From: Mesorhabditis belari
Lineage: Eukaryota > Nematoda > Chromadorea > Rhabditida > Rhabditidae
Direction of reading: 5' to 3'
Assembly: GCA_958450365.1 (NCBI GenBank)
Contig: CAUEEP010000244.1
Span: 1 to 64,000, forward strand
Length of the DNA: 64,000 nucleotides
Part shown: positions 12,432 to 25,545 of the stretch, piece after piece
Position numbering within the stretch: the stretch's first letter is position 1
Layout of the letters: each line of letters starts with the position of its first letter
Program-made: the position numbers and the translations under genes
Notes under the pieces: generated by a model
What the model saw: the letters and a program-made list of their open reading frames with translations, nothing else
What the model was told of the DNA's origin: nothing
Databases searched by the model: none

Positions 12432-12680
12432 TTCTAACGGTGTTCATAAAACTTGCGATTTTCAAATGCATCATTAGTTCATGACTCTATTAACTCTAGC
12501 AACAAAAGCAGCGTTCTTTGTCAAACAGATAGAGAGTAGTTGCAAAGTAGTTGGTTTTTGCAAAAAACGTAGAGTTTTGCATTGTCCTTTGCATCTATCT
12601 TTGCACTTAGAATTTCATAAGTTTATGTTAAAATCAATGAACTATTTTGAGCATTGCTAGTTTTATGAACACCGCTAGAA
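12432..12680. mobile_element. Palindromic MITE
   Basis: The ends TTCTAACGGTGTTCATAAAA (left) and the complement of TTTTATGAACACCGCTAGAA (right) form inverted termini around about 200 bp of non-coding DNA. The terminal match is clear; the arms diverge inward. Confidence 0.65.
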
Positions 12681-12769
12681 GTCAGAATTCAGAACGGATT
12701 ACAGAACAAATTCAGAAACAGCATAGCCGATTCGATGAGATCACGAAGCGATTCTGAACTTTGAGTTGG

Positions 12770-12935
12770 TGTTAGCTTGGCTCTTGTTAGCTCGGCCTTA
12801 CTTGAACCAGGGCTGACCGACAAAAGTCCTTGGATCCATGGCTAGGTCTAAGACAGCTTTGGACCTGGCTTCTAGCCTGACCTTGTCTATAAGAGCTAGG
12901 ACCTATAGTTAGGTTCCAGCCTAATCCAAACCTAG
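12770..12935. repeat. Dispersed GC-rich repeat patch
   Basis: Local enrichment of TTGGCTCTTG, GGACCTGGCTT and CCTGACCTTG-like words, unlike the AT-rich surroundings. Similar wording occurs at several other places in the window. Confidence 0.45.
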
Positions 12936-13739
12936 GTCTAGATTGAAAAATCTCATCTTTGAGTATTGTATTGTACTTGGAAAATGGGTACTTGCAAACA
13001 TCTCTAAACTTTTCTCTCTAAACTCCCATTAAAAACCCTAGCCTCTTCCCTGATAAACCCCAATTTTCTGCAGAATCCCGTTTCCTTCCTTACAATTTTT
13101 TTTCCTTTGGCCGTTCACAAGTTCACTTCCTTCTTCCATTGAATATTTTATCATCGAAAGGGAATGGGGAAATCCCCGAATCTCAATTTGCATTTTGATT
13201 TTCGTGAAATTCAATTGTTAGCTTCGAATTTGAACTTTTATGATAGACAAAAATTCGAAAACTTGCGTCCGTTGCTATGTAATTTTCGCCACAAAAACAG
13301 CTAGAGTGTGTGCAATTTTTCAGGAAACACGTGCTAGTTTTGAGAAAATATGGACATAACAGATAAAATTGATCTTTAAACTGATTGGGTTAAGAAATTT
13401 TTGAGAAACTGGAGTTTTCTAGACAAATTTTCCACCAGACATTGACTCAATTTTTGGAAAATTCCCCGCTTGTGTGCTTCAGAGAAAAAGTCCAGGAACA
13501 CTACTAATTGTTTGGCCAAATACGGAAAAAGGAGAAAAATGAAGGTAAAAAGGGTTAGCCCTTGATTCAATTAGGGTAATTTGTAGGGACAAAGAAGCTC
13601 CTTCGAGAGTTTTTCATTTGATTCGACCACAGGCCATTTCCCTTCATTATTTTGAGATGAATAGTTGTTGTGAGTGGTTTTACTACTGCTTTAAATAAAA
13701 TACTATTGTTAACTTAACGGCGTTGGGTGGGGGGAGCTC

Positions 13740-13990
13740 AGTCGTCAACCGCTCATTCCGTTTTACGGATTTCAAAAGGGAAGCATGTTGTATCGGACGA
13801 GTGTGCCAGATCGATTGTGCGCGCCCACAAAGAAGACCTGGCCAGTCATTTACACAGGGATTTTGCTTTGATTTTGAGAATGTCTCCTTTCTTAGGATTA
13901 TATGGTCCAATCAAATTCTATTATCATTTGAAAGCCTAAAGTGTCCTGTTTAAAACCATATAAAAAGTTGACAATAATATTATCTCTAGG
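13740..13990 (+). repeat. Dispersed repeat, copy 1
   Basis: The segment ending CATTTGAAAGCCTAAAGTG...ATTATCTCTAGG resembles 63027-63370, where the same order of words occurs (CATTTGAAAACCTGAAGTG, CATATAAAAGTTAACAA, GATCTCTAG). The upstream half shares only weak similarity. Confidence 0.55.
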
Positions 13991-16900
13991 AAAAGATGAA
14001 TCTTCAAAGCGTGAGTACTCATTCAATTGCTTAGTCCAGTAAGGAGAACTTTTTGTTCTCTTTTCCCTAAAATATTATAGTATCACAATCACAGGTTCTG
14101 GTACACATTTGGGTACAATACTTCTTTCAATATCTGCACCTACTTTTCCACATTTTCCAGGAAATCCTAAATTTCCCCAATAAAAACATTGTGTTCCAAA
14201 CATTCTCTATCAATTTTTGAGTTCTATTTAATTTATGAAAGCATTTTTTCTGTTCAAAACAGAAATTTTTAATCTTTTGTCGAGTGGGTGTAAAGTGATA
14301 TCGATGAAGAAGAAATCCCTTTCTGGAAAAAAGAAATTTCTATTTGGATGTAAGCAAATCTCCTACTCTTTCCTCTTTTCCGTTGAGATTCCTTTGGATT
14401 ATCAGAAATGACAGAATTTTTAGATATTCTGAAAATAGCTCTTAAAAAGCTAATGAGCTAAAGATATTTCAAAGCTGAACACACTCAAGGTTGGAATTTG
14501 CAGGATTTACACGAAAGCTATTAGGTATTTATCTGGATTACTATTCTTTCACGATCAGTTACACCATAAAATCTAGAAATATAAAAAACATTTGAGTCAT
14601 TTGGAATTTTGTTGAAATTAGAAATTTTGTTTTGTTCGTTTTGTTTGTTATTTTGTTATTCTTATACGAGTCAATTCCTTAATGTTTTTCTTGTCAAGTA
14701 ACATTAGCCTCCTAAAACCAACGTTCATGCAATTTTTGAATGTCTTTAGAATTCCTCATTTCTGCGGGGATTATTGGTAGATTTGTTTATCAATGGTAAA
14801 AGTTGCTTTTCGTTTTTCTACCATTCTTATCTATTTAAATTCCAAATTCTATTCCAAATCGATTTTCCATTCTGCACTAGGTTTGGCAAGTCTAACTGTA
14901 ACTATGGCAAATTGAAGAATTGTGCTTAATGATCTTGTGAGTAGTAATTTAAAAATCGGCAAGAATATTTCTTTTCTTACTGCCTTCTAACCGACTGGTG
15001 ACAAAATTCTCAATTCTGAGCTTATGAACTTTCCACTAAAGACCAGACTACGTAAATCTTTTCATATGAGTTCCCGATTCGTTTCATTTTATGAAGCTTT
15101 TATTGTGATTGAGGTTCTGTTTCCCTCGAAAATTCCCTAAATTCGTTCAATGCTCAGTTACGGATCTCAATCTCCTTCCGAAAACACCCTAAAGGTTTAA
15201 AGGAAAACCACCCCAACAAAAAGAATTGCCCACAATTTCATGTTCCTTTTTTCTTTTTCAGAAAAGAATTGAGGTTTTTGAAAGAAAAGAGGAGTGCCCA
15301 TGTTGGCCCTTATACTTTTTCTTTCCCCTTTCCTTTCTTTTTTCTATTTGCATTTGATTCGCATTATTCGGAAGGAATTGAATCAAAAAAGAGTGGGTTT
15401 GGTTCATTCTCCAAGTGATAGTTGGTGTTACTGCTTGATTTTTGGTTCTAAAAATTTTGACTAAATGGGGTCTTTGCAATTTTAGCGCCTTACTGTCTTT
15501 CTAGATCTGCATTGCACTAGAATTCACTAGAATTCAATTCTGTCCTAGAATTATAGGCTAGACTAAGTCAAGTTTCAAGGCCCCGATTGTACAATTGCAT
15601 TTTTTTTGGTCTCTGGTTCAAATTCATCCAGTTATTCTTCAGTTTTCATTTCGAATTTCAGTTGTGATAAATTTTGCATCTTACAATTAGAATTACTCCC
15701 AGTTTTGCAGTTTAATCGAATTTTGCTGTCTCTAAAACCAAAACCCAAACTTTTTATCTCTTTGTGTCTCCATTATAACATAAGTTTAACGATTTCTCCA
15801 ATGGTTCTGCAAAATTCTCAAGCTTGAGGCTCAAGTCTGGTTTTTTATAAAGTTTAGGTTTTGGCATTTTTAAAGATTCTAGACAATAATCTTTTCTCAG
15901 TTTTCATTTGGCTTCAAGTTCATAATCAATTGAAAACGTTGAAGAGCCTTTTCATTTGGATTCATTTGAAGAGCCAAGATAAAAGAGTTGCATACTTCAT
16001 TGAAGAGACCTAAATCCTTTGCAGCTCTTAAAATCTTCGAATCTCTTTTCAAAAACATTAGACCTTTTTAAAATTTTGCAGGATTTTGAGTTCCTTTTCC
16101 TTGCTAGCGATACATTTTTGCCCACATTTCCCGAAATCCTTCCCTAAAATCCCTTCAAAACCTCTGCAAACATGAGGCTTGACCTCTTCATTTTTAGCTC
16201 CGATTCGACTCGAATTTCTTTCTTTTGTCTTTTTTTTTCTTTTCCTGTCTACTCGGCAAAAATTATACTACGTAAGGGTAAATACTGAATCACCAAGTGG
16301 TTTTTTGAAAAAAGGGGAATGTGTAGGTGTTGATGAGTGAAAAAAGAGGAAGAATATCGTGCTTTGTGAATGGACAACTCACGTGTTCTTGGTCAAGAAC
16401 ACTTACTGTTTTCGGTAAAATTCTCAGCAATCATCGGCTTTTATTGAAGGAGTTATTCCAATATCCAATAGCACACAATATTCCAGGCTTATACTTATAC
16501 TAAATACTTTAAATCAAATATTCAAGGCCAAGTCTGAATAATTTTCCCTATTTGTTGAATGTTTTCAATCATTTTGACCAAATAGTTAGCAATCTTGGCT
16601 TCAATTTCAAAGAACAAGGCTACAAACCCGGTTACGGAAAATGGGACGCAATTTCGATTTTCTATTGAAAAAGCTTAATCGTAAATTTTCCTGTTACGGC
16701 GTCATGTGAACAAAAATTGAACTGGACTTGACTGAAGAACTGAGTCTAAGCTATCTTGACTTAAAAAATTTCAGCTTTCGCTGAAATTTGAGGGTGCTTA
16801 AGACTAAAACCAAAGAACCTTTAACGAAACTGAAATTTTCTCAAACACTCAACGTTTTTGTGTCTTTTCGGCGGATCTCCAAACATTGAAATGACTATTG

Positions 16901-17489
16901 TTCGAGAAAAAGATTCACCCAAATATATTCCTTTCGCTATTTAAGGAAACTCATTTATTAGGCTGTCTTTTTTGAGTTCATTCTGATGCATCGAAAATCT
17001 TTTGGACTTTAAAGATTTGTTTATGAATCCTTCCATGTACTTAATGATTTCCGGTTTCAATTTTGACATCCGGCTAATAGGCAAATGTCTACTATTTTTT
17101 GTCAGAATTGTCAAAATCAAGTCAATTTTTTTCTTTAGTTCCGAGTTTTAGAAGTTTTTCTAAAATGAAAACGGAGCTTGAGGTCATTTTGACTCTTTTC
17201 TTATAACAATGAACTTCAACATTCCGTATTCGGATTCCGGATACATAAATCATAAGTCTACTCATAGAAAGTAGGATACCAAATTTGCTATTCAGTTCCT
17301 AATCGCTTTCATAATCTTTGAGAGGAAGAGATAGGAAAAGTTTTGAAGAATTATAAGGAGTTTGCGTTGAAAATTTGTTCGAAATGTTTCAAAGGGTTAA
17401 GTTTTAATAACATTATTGAAAGCCCATTATGGATTTTTGAACAGTGATAATCTAGATGGTATAACTGTTTCTGCCAAGAACAGGGAATC

Positions 17490-17710
17490 GGGCTCTAGCC
17501 CTGTACGCAAAGCCAAGGCAATGCCCAACTCAAGCCAAGCGAAGTTCAGACTTGGCACCAAGTTAACCCTGATACTTTTTGTGGGCAGACTTGAAGTAAA
17601 GCTAGACTTCACATGGGACATTTCAACTTTCCATGTCTTGTAAGCCAGAAGACCAGAAGCTAGGCCAGGACCTGGTCCTTTGCTTGTCACTGGTCTGCTT
17701 GTCTTTGGTT
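17490..17710. repeat. Dispersed GC-rich repeat patch
   Basis: Shares phrases such as TTTTGTGGGCAGACTTG and AAGTAAAGC with the patch at 29395-29605. Short open frames here are not supported as genes. Confidence 0.5.
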
Positions 17711-19077
17711 CAAAAAAAATGGTTTTGAAAAGCTTTCTTCTAATTGTAAGAATTAAAGATCCACAAATTTTGCCTTTGATTCACCGCGGATTCGTCATCC
17801 GAGCCGCGTGCCCATTTGTCATTTCTCATGACCTCCCCTAGCCCCAAGAAAAAAGATCCTTGGGTCGTTCCCCTCCTTTTTCCAATCTTTTCCATTTTGT
17901 GTCCCTCTCAACCCTTCCCCCACACTCAAAACTGTCTATTTGACAACCGTTTTCACGTGTTTTTCTCCCATTCTCGATCTTCTACACGCCGAAACGATGA
18001 CTTTACTCTTCGCCGACTAGCTTTTTGTGCAATTTTTGTTACCTATAAGAAAAATGAGGTTAAGTGGCTTTAGGTTTAGGTAATAAATTGTACTAAAATC
18101 ATGAAACTTTGTTATACTGTTTAAGACAAAGGGTTTAATTTTGAGCATCACCTTGAAGTTCACTACTTCAAGCCTTAAGAGAAATTCCCACAAAAACTTA
18201 ACACATTCACGGCGATATGGTACACTGTACCATGGATGTTTTCTTGCAAACGCTTGAACCAAAAACTCTGAAAATTTGTTAGAAAGTGTAACTTTTTATC
18301 CTGATTCAGAATTTGTTTTCAGTTTTCAAAACGATAATTTAGTTTTTCTGGGAAAACCGCCTGCTGCAAATTTGGGGTCCTTTTGCTGTCTTCGTCGTCT
18401 TCGTCGTGAATCTGTTATGCAATCTTTTCACGTGAACTTTTCGAAACCCACTTGAAGTTTTGTTCTACCGACTCGTCAAATATTGACAAAGCTTTATAGC
18501 TTTCAAACTTTTCTCCAATAATAGTTACATTTTGGTGAAACTCGCCATACTTTCTGGCTTTGTGCTTTGTCTCGAGATCGAAAATTCCCCCCTTTATCAG
18601 CCATAATTACACATGCTTTGATATCTATTTCTTCATTTTCAAGATTTTTCTCTAAAAATCGTAGGTTTCAACGTACTAAAGATTGTCGATGAAATTGGTG
18701 GTTTGCTTTTTGGAGACATGTTACTTTGTGTTGTTTATCAAGTTGAGTTTAGGAAAGTGCATCTGAAAAGAAAGATTCAGAAATCATAAGATTTTCGCAA
18801 CTTAGAAGCGTTTATAGTGTAAGAGTTCGTCATTCGTTTATAGCGCCCGTGTCTATTGGTCAAATTTGTGTTTTATTTTCTGAAGACTACTCTCAAAATC
18901 AATTTTTATTCTATGGCTAAACCTAAAAGCCCCCTCATTGACTCAAATTTCTTATCCGTGCACATTTCAAAATGTGTTCTTGTTTGAATCACTCTCAGCC
19001 TTTCTAACGGATCAATTTTACGATTATTGATTTATTTATTTTCTTATCGATTTTTATTTGTTCAAATTATTCCTCTC

Positions 19078-19087
19078 CTAAATTCAG
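19078..19087 (+). promoter_or_regulatory. 3' splice acceptor abutting the GPCR start codon
   Basis: CCTAAATTCAG runs directly into ATG at 19088. An acceptor immediately before the start codon is typical of nematode spliced-leader trans-splicing, although a cis-spliced 5' UTR exon is also possible. Confidence 0.5.
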
Positions 19088-22000
19088 ATGTCGACGATCT
19101 CAATCCCCGATCAAAACCCGGAGATCGATCCACCCGTTGAGATCTCTTTACTCGAGACTCCGATTATTCGACTTATCTTTTCTACCGCATATTTATTCGT
19201 GTTTCTTTCGACTGTGATAGGTAAATAAATAGATTTTAACGATATTGGAAATGATTATCAAATTTTTGAACTCCAAAATTTCCAGGCAACGTGGTGATTC
19301 TTTGTGTCTTCGTCTCTCAGCGACGATTGCGCTCGTTACCGAAATTTTTCTTGGTCAACTTGACAAGTTAGATTTTTGAAACTTAAATTGAGCTTTCAAA
19401 ATTCAATTCATCAAGATTATTTTAATCTAAGCAGTACTGTATAAATTTCAGTTGCCGATTTCTTCGTCGGGTGCTTTTGTGTGCTACAAAACGCCGCACA
19501 TTTCGTCATGTTCGATCATCGGTAAGGTTTCTAAAGCTCAGAAATCGAAAGGTTTTGAGTTTTATCTTCATTTTGCATTGAAAACGCAAAAAAAATCTCT
19601 AATCTTCACAATTCCAGATGGCCTTTCGGTCGTTTCATGTGTCACACCTACATCTACTTGATACACATGTTGCCAAACGTTTCCGCGGGAATCCTGGTAA
19701 ATTAATGCTGGCACAGATTTGATAAGCTATACTTTGCATGTAAAAAATCGAACTCCAGGTGCTCGTATCAGTTGAGCGATTCGTGGCAGTGCTGAGACCT
19801 TTGCGAGTCCGAAGAGCCTTTCCCCGATCTGTGCTCATCGCGAGCTCGGCCGCCGTTTGGGTAGATTCGTTTGTGTGCTTATCATAAGTTTTTACTTATA
19901 GAAATACAATATTTAATTATGTTATATAAGTTAAATCGAAATCTATTCAGACATGTTATCAAAAAAACTTTTATTGACTTTGCTAGATTGATACTTTGTG
20001 CTTCAATTTGAAAGTGTTCTAAAGGTTCTTGGCAGTGCTGAGACAGTGCACTTATCCTGGCAAGGCCAGGGTAAGTGCCTAGGCCTGACTGGCCTGACTG
20101 CTAACAAAAGCCCCGGTTTTTCGCGCCAATTTCATTTGCGCCAAAAAATTTTGCGCCGCATATCATTTGCGCCAAATTTACACTTATGAAAATCACCGTA
20201 ACTAATCACTTTTCCCCAACTTCTAACCAACTTTTTTCGGTTTTCTGCTTCACAATTTAAAATCACACTGTTTTCAACTAGAAAACACGTTTAAGCACAT
20301 ATACGGCCCCAAAAAAGTCATTTCTGTATCACCAATTGGCCTTTTTGCTCTTTATATTGTTTTTATGCCATCCGGCGAAGGCGTCAAATTAGCGAGCATA
20401 GTCAAAAATAAAAATAAACAATCAGAGTTAATAGGAAGGTGTGTTGAAAATTGCAAATTTAGCGCAAATGATACATGGCGCAAATAATTTGGCGCTTTTG
20501 CTGCACCTCGATGGACCTGCTTTCAGCAGACCTGTTCACAAAATGTCCACAGAAAGTCCACAGGTCCACAGATACCAGACCTGAACCACGCTGGAACCTA
20601 ACTTCTGTTCGAGCTTTGGCCTGGCCCTGCCTGATCTGGCTTACAGGTTTAGGATCGATCAGAAACCTTTCTTGTGACTAAAAACGATTATACGTGAATC
20701 GTGTCAAGTCTGATTTCAGAAATCAGTCTATATTTCGAGTTCTTTTCACATCTCAAAGTACGAACACATGATTTTTGTTTTCTTTGTCGTGACATTCCCA
20801 CGAGCTAGATTACACTAGGAGTTGATGAACGTCAACAGAAAAACCGCATGATCTATGTCAAAATCTGGGAAACTAAAAATAAAATTTATCAAAATTCAGG
20901 GAAATTCAATAAAATTCAATTTTTCAGTTAACCTCAGCGATCATGAATTTCCCGTATTTCTTCACGGCGAGACTCTTCGAATTCACCGATTTCACGAACG
21001 GGCAAATTTTATCGGTAAGTGAAATTTTTACCGCTAGATTGTTAGATAAAGATTCAAACGTGGAAGATAAAGAACCAAACCTGAAAATTTCAAATAACAA
21101 TTTTTTGCCCACTCAATCTTTGAGTGTTTTTGTTTGCCACTTGACCAAACCACCATTATGTCATCTCCATTTGTTCTCAAACTTACTTTTCTCTTTATCT
21201 TTTTGACAAATTGATGGGGAAAGGCTTTGTCAATGATCGATCGTTCGTTGAAAAGCATAATTTAAGATTGAGAAAACAATTTTAGAATAATACCCGTCAA
21301 TTCCAAAGCCCTTGCTTTTACCCGTAACTGTTTTAAAAGCTCTTGTTAAAATTTTGCCAAAGCTTTGGATTTGATAAGAGTTAGATAGAGTAAGTCCAGT
21401 TTTAATCGACCCTTGGAGATTTGTAGTGTTTAACTTACTCTTTGAAATGTAGCCATATACTAAACATGGAAAATTCCATCTTCGTTATTCTGGCAGATAG
21501 TTTTGAAATTGTGTCTATATATAGGCATTTAACCATAGCTTGTGGTTAGTCTCTTCATGAATATCTTTCTTTTCTCCCCTTCCCCATTTCCCAACACTAA
21601 AGTCCAATCATTTTGTCTTCTTATTTGCCCTCTTCCACATGACCAATCGAATATTCTCACGCTTCTCCTGAAAGATTAGAAGCGTTTCAAGAAAAAATAT
21701 TGATCTAACCACGTTCGTGCCTGAAAAATTCTGAAATCATTGTGAAATTCTAGACTTTAGACAGAGTTACCCAATTTTTTGTGCTAAAAGATGTTCATTC
21801 ACGGAATGAGAAGTGGGAATGAGGAAACTTTTTCCATTCTTTGACCTCAATATCTCTAAATAGACAGCCTCTAAGTAAACACTGAAATCCGAGAAAATTG
21901 CAAGAATTTTAATCTTATTTCAGTCTTGCACAAGGAATCTCGGCCTCGAGATCTATGGCTTCAATGTCGTCAAAACGGTCACCACAATCAATTTTATTTT

Positions 22001-24401
22001 TTGGTGAGTTTAAAGTAGAGATGATAAAGGTGAAATATACAACAAAGCACAAGAGTTATAACGAAATTGAATCTAAACTTACATGTAGCACTAATTTTGT
22101 AGCTGGGTGGAGAGAACAGATTTTCCTAGGTAACAGAAAAATGAGCCCATGGTTTGTTGCTAACTATTAGGTTGTCTTTAGACCTTCCATTTAAAAAGGT
22201 ATTTAGAACTAAATAATTTCCCTTTTGACCTAGGGTTTGCTTTATTAGAAAGGCCTAATATTTTTCTATAAAGATCGTTGAAACCTTGAAATATTTTGTT
22301 TCTGGACTTTTGTTCGGAGATGCGAACTCGGGTAGTCATAAAGAACAACGACTCGATTACGCGCTTTAGACACTTTATCAAAAGAAACCAATTTTGGTGT
22401 CAATAGAAAAAAGAAAGAGCGCAAAAAGTTAGGTTTATAGCCAAATTTTCAGAACAATCTTGCCTGGCTTACAGGCTCTATGAACATCATAGTTTTTTTG
22501 TTTTTCAAATTTATAGAAAATCAATACAAGCATTGGATGATCTTATAAAAGCCAAGTAGGTAATCACATTTCAGGTATGCAATACCGCTCATTACTCTGC
22601 TCATCATTTATGCAACGATTTTCGCGGTGATTCGCCGCGCCGAGACCTGTCCCCAGAATAACAAGCTGATCCCAGAGAATACGAAAGCCGGTAAATATTT
22701 GAAACTTTCCAGTTCATTCGTATTTCTATCTAATCCACTAATCATCCTTTCTAAGTTCTTCCACAAATTCCCCAAGAAGGTCAAGAGGAATTCCGGACTC
22801 GAGGTAACTCGCCCCATCTCGTTGTCATTTTTGGCTAAAATTTTCCCGATTCGGTGTAGTCAATATCCAAACACTAATCAAAAGCTAAGAATAACAATTT
22901 TAGACTCTTGCCAAAGTTAAATACTAATTTTTAGATTGGAGAAGTGGAAGTACGGTGACAGTGGAGAAGAGGAGGAGGGTTGGACGGTTGGCGTTTGGAA
23001 TTGTGCTCTCATTTGCCCTCCTCTCACTCCCGAGATATGCTTATCTCATTTGGACGACATTCAGGGATAGAAATGGTTTGTGTTACGAATGATATTAGGA
23101 AAACCAAGCAAAAACCTTAAACTTTTAAATCGGAGAACTAGTGTCAAGGAAAAAAAGTGTTTGACTGACAAGACAAGTGATAGAAAGAAATATTCAGCTA
23201 ATTTTATTCTAGTTACTGTAATGAGTAACTGTAATGAGTCAGAATGGCAAGATTTTACAGTACTTTAGCTCAAGTAATCTATTCCAGCTTGGTAATCTGT
23301 AAGTACTATTACTGTAATACTAATGTAGTTGCTAAAAAGTTCTATTGAGATTAAAGGAGAGTTAAAATAATTAAATAAAAAGTTAAATATACCAGAGAAG
23401 TTGTGTTTGTTTTTACTTTTGATCCAATGGGTTAAACGAAATCTGAAAAACCATCGCAAATTCAGAGCCCCGTTGCCTTGGTTGCTGGTTCAATTTGGCC
23501 CAGCCGATCACTTTTCTTCTTCTCTTTCTCAACTCAGCAATCAATCCATTTCTCTACGCTTTTCTCTCGGCTCGTTTCCGCGAATCAATCAAGGATACAT
23601 TCTATTGTAGACGAGAGATCGACAAGGTAATTTCCCATTTCTCACATCAAACTGACACCTTTTCTCCAGCGTGTTTTCATGCGTCAAATCACTGTCAAAA
23701 GAGAAGTCTATTAAAGTGAATTTTTTTGAGATTTTGCATGCGATTTGCTAGTTTTTCTGGGTTCTTTTTGGAATAGAATAGTGACTCAATGTGATAAACT
23801 AGCAAAAATATAGAAATTTCTACTGGTTCATCATTTTTGAGTCAAATTTTGATAAGGTTTGAAGCGCTAGACAATTTTTTTTCATCTTCCCGTTTGAAAT
23901 CCAATCTAACAGAAATCCGTTTTCTCATAGAATTTTTTTTCATAGACATGTATAATTTGACTTGTTTATCAACAGATCGATTGAGGAAATTTACATTACA
24001 AGCGTTTCGTCTAGGAACCGTCTAAATTTAACTGAGACTTGATTTTAAGACAAGGCGGAAAATTATTCAATGACTTTGGTATTGAGTGATTGGATTGAAC
24101 CTATTCAATGCTAAAATTTGTTTTGTGCTTATGTCATAACCACGTTTGCCAAATAGGCATTTGCTTATCGTCACGTTGATAACCAAGTCTAAGTGGGAAA
24201 CAATCAAAAGTTCGGGATAAACATTGAAAATTTCAGCGCCGAGACCTTGCCATCGAAATGTCGTGTCGTTTGAATCGACAACGACGTAAGAATTCCGAGT
24301 ACGACACATTGAACGATTCCACTCTTCCACAACAGTCATTTTCCGTTGATCGATCGAAATCCTATGAAAGAGGCAAAGTGTCGCCTGATATTTCTGATTA
24401 A
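19088..24401 (+). CDS. Rhodopsin-class (family A) neuropeptide-type GPCR, 11 exons
   Basis: Exons: 19088-19220, 19286-19366, 19452-19521, 19618-19696, 19759-19860, 20928-21014, 21924-22003, 22575-22690, 22935-23075, 23466-23626 and 24237-24401. Together they encode 404 residues, and all junctions keep phase. Seen in the protein: TM1 with the GN motif (VIGNVVILC), TM2 NLTIADFFVG, a Cys before TM3, and an ERF triplet at 127-129 in place of DRY, followed by VAVLRPLR. TM5 and TM6 follow, and TM7 carries NPFLY (323-327) leading into a charged C-tail. These are hallmarks of peptide-type family A receptors, which act at the plasma membrane through G proteins. The ligand cannot be assigned. Introns 5 and 7 contain MITEs. 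A poly(A) signal lies at 24532. Function and exon borders are well supported; the exact 5' end is less certain. Confidence 0.9.
20030..20090. repeat. Dispersed GC-rich repeat patch in GPCR intron 5
   Basis: CTGGCAAGGCCAGGG and CCTAGGCCTGACTGG type words, like the patches at 12, 17.5 and 29.4 kb. Confidence 0.4.
20122..20496. mobile_element. GCGCCAA-ended MITE in GPCR intron 5
   Basis: The left end has GCGCCAATTTCATTTGCGCC and further TTTGCGCC repeats. The right end has the complement (GGCGCAAATAATTTGGCGC and TTAGCGCAAATGATAC). The inverted ends enclose about 300 bp of non-coding DNA. A short patch of the dispersed GC-rich repeat follows at 20505-20660. Confidence 0.65.
20505..20660. repeat. 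Dispersed GC-rich repeat patch in GPCR intron 5
   Basis: Contains overlapping CAGACCTG, GTCCACAG and TGGCCTGGCC-type words, compositionally unlike the host intron. Confidence 0.4.
22167..22450 (-). mobile_element. MITE family A, truncated copy in GPCR intron 7
   Basis: Starts after TA with TTAGGTTG and matches 25035-25320 through TTTCTGGACTTTTGTTCGGAG, CGGGTAGTCA, GAAACCAATTTTGGTGTCAA and AGCCAAATTTTCAG. The far terminus is missing. Confidence 0.7.
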
Positions 24402-25034
24402 TTTCTGGTCATTCGCATTTTACTTGTAACTTTTCCCAAACCGTTGACTACCTAACGGGTAGCTGAAAAAAAATAACGGCTTTCGTGTACATTTCTGTAA
24501 AAGTATCTTTTTTTGTGAAACTCGTGTACAGAATAAAACTTGTTTATTCTGATTGATCAGAGTGACCATTCAATTATTCAATTGGAGATAAAAGAGAGCT
24601 TTCTAGGGAAGGGGAGGGGGAGAAGTTACAGTAAGATTGCAACCAAAATAAAGCTTGGAGCCAGGATCCCAGACATGGACAACATACTACTAAGTGCTCT
24701 AACTGATCGAATATCACTGCACACTGAATTGCAAGATTCGCGCATTTCTTGATGAACTCTGGCATGTGTGGATTCTGGAATGTATAAGTGGGACTTCTTT
24801 ACGTTTTCTATTTGTCTTTATGAAAATAAAATAATTTATTTATAAACATTTAGCTTTGACCCTAAATAAAGTACAAAGACAATCTCAATAGAAGAGACAA
24901 CAATTACCACACATAAAATATACAATTTTACCGAAATTTTAGATTAAAATTTAGGAAGCAAAGAAGGCTAAAATTTTACCTAAGTTTTCTAGCGGCTGAA
25001 TGTACCTGTGTTTTTAGTTAACACAACCAATTTA
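24402..25034. other. 3' UTR of the GPCR and intergenic
   Basis: Includes AATAAA at 24532-24537 for the GPCR. No gene recognised beyond it. Confidence 0.5.
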
Positions 25035-25545
25035 TTGGGTTGAGGCATAAGTCTTTTCGTTCCTTTTCATACTCCCGTTTTAAACCAACAAATGCACCAA
25101 TTGAACTACGATTTGTTTCAGTAGAAAGGCCAATTAATTTTCTGCAAAATAACATTAAAACGGGTTTTAAATGTGTTATGTCTGGATTATTTTCGGAGCG
25201 TGAATTCGGGTAGTCAAAAAGGGCGATGGCTTGATAATGCGGTTTAGAAACTTTAGCTAAGGAAACCAATTTTTGTGTCAATAGATAAAAGATAGAACAC
25301 AAAAAGTTAGGTATATAGCCAAATTTTCAGCGAAATTTATTCAGCCAATTTCTTCATAGAGGTTTTTACAGATTTTTACGAAACATACATTTTTTCACTC
25401 TCGAATTTGCTTGTAAGTGAACCCAAATTAACTTAAAAAGATGGAAATTGAACGAAAAACACTTTTTATTTAGAGCAAACCATAGGTTAATTGGAGTATT
25501 TTTTGGTTTTAAACGGAAGTACGAAAAGGACCGAAAAGAACCCAA
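25035..25545 (-). mobile_element. MITE family A, full copy
   Basis: 511 bp between TA dinucleotides. Ends are TTGGGTTGAGGCATAAGTC and the complementary ...GAAAAGAACCCAA. It is collinear, in opposite orientation, with 41128-41649 through ATAACATTAAAACGGGTTTT, CTGGATTATTTTC and TGTCAATAGATAAAAGATAG. There is no coding capacity; the ends resemble mariner termini. Confidence 0.75.

Larger units (their letters stand above)
12681..19087. other. 6.4-kb stretch upstream of the GPCR, no gene seen
   Basis: Apart from repeats at 12770-12935, 13740-13990 and 17490-17710, no exon chain or recognisable domain is seen. It may hold distal regulatory DNA for the plus-strand GPCR that starts at 19088. That role is inferred from position only. 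Confidence 0.45.
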
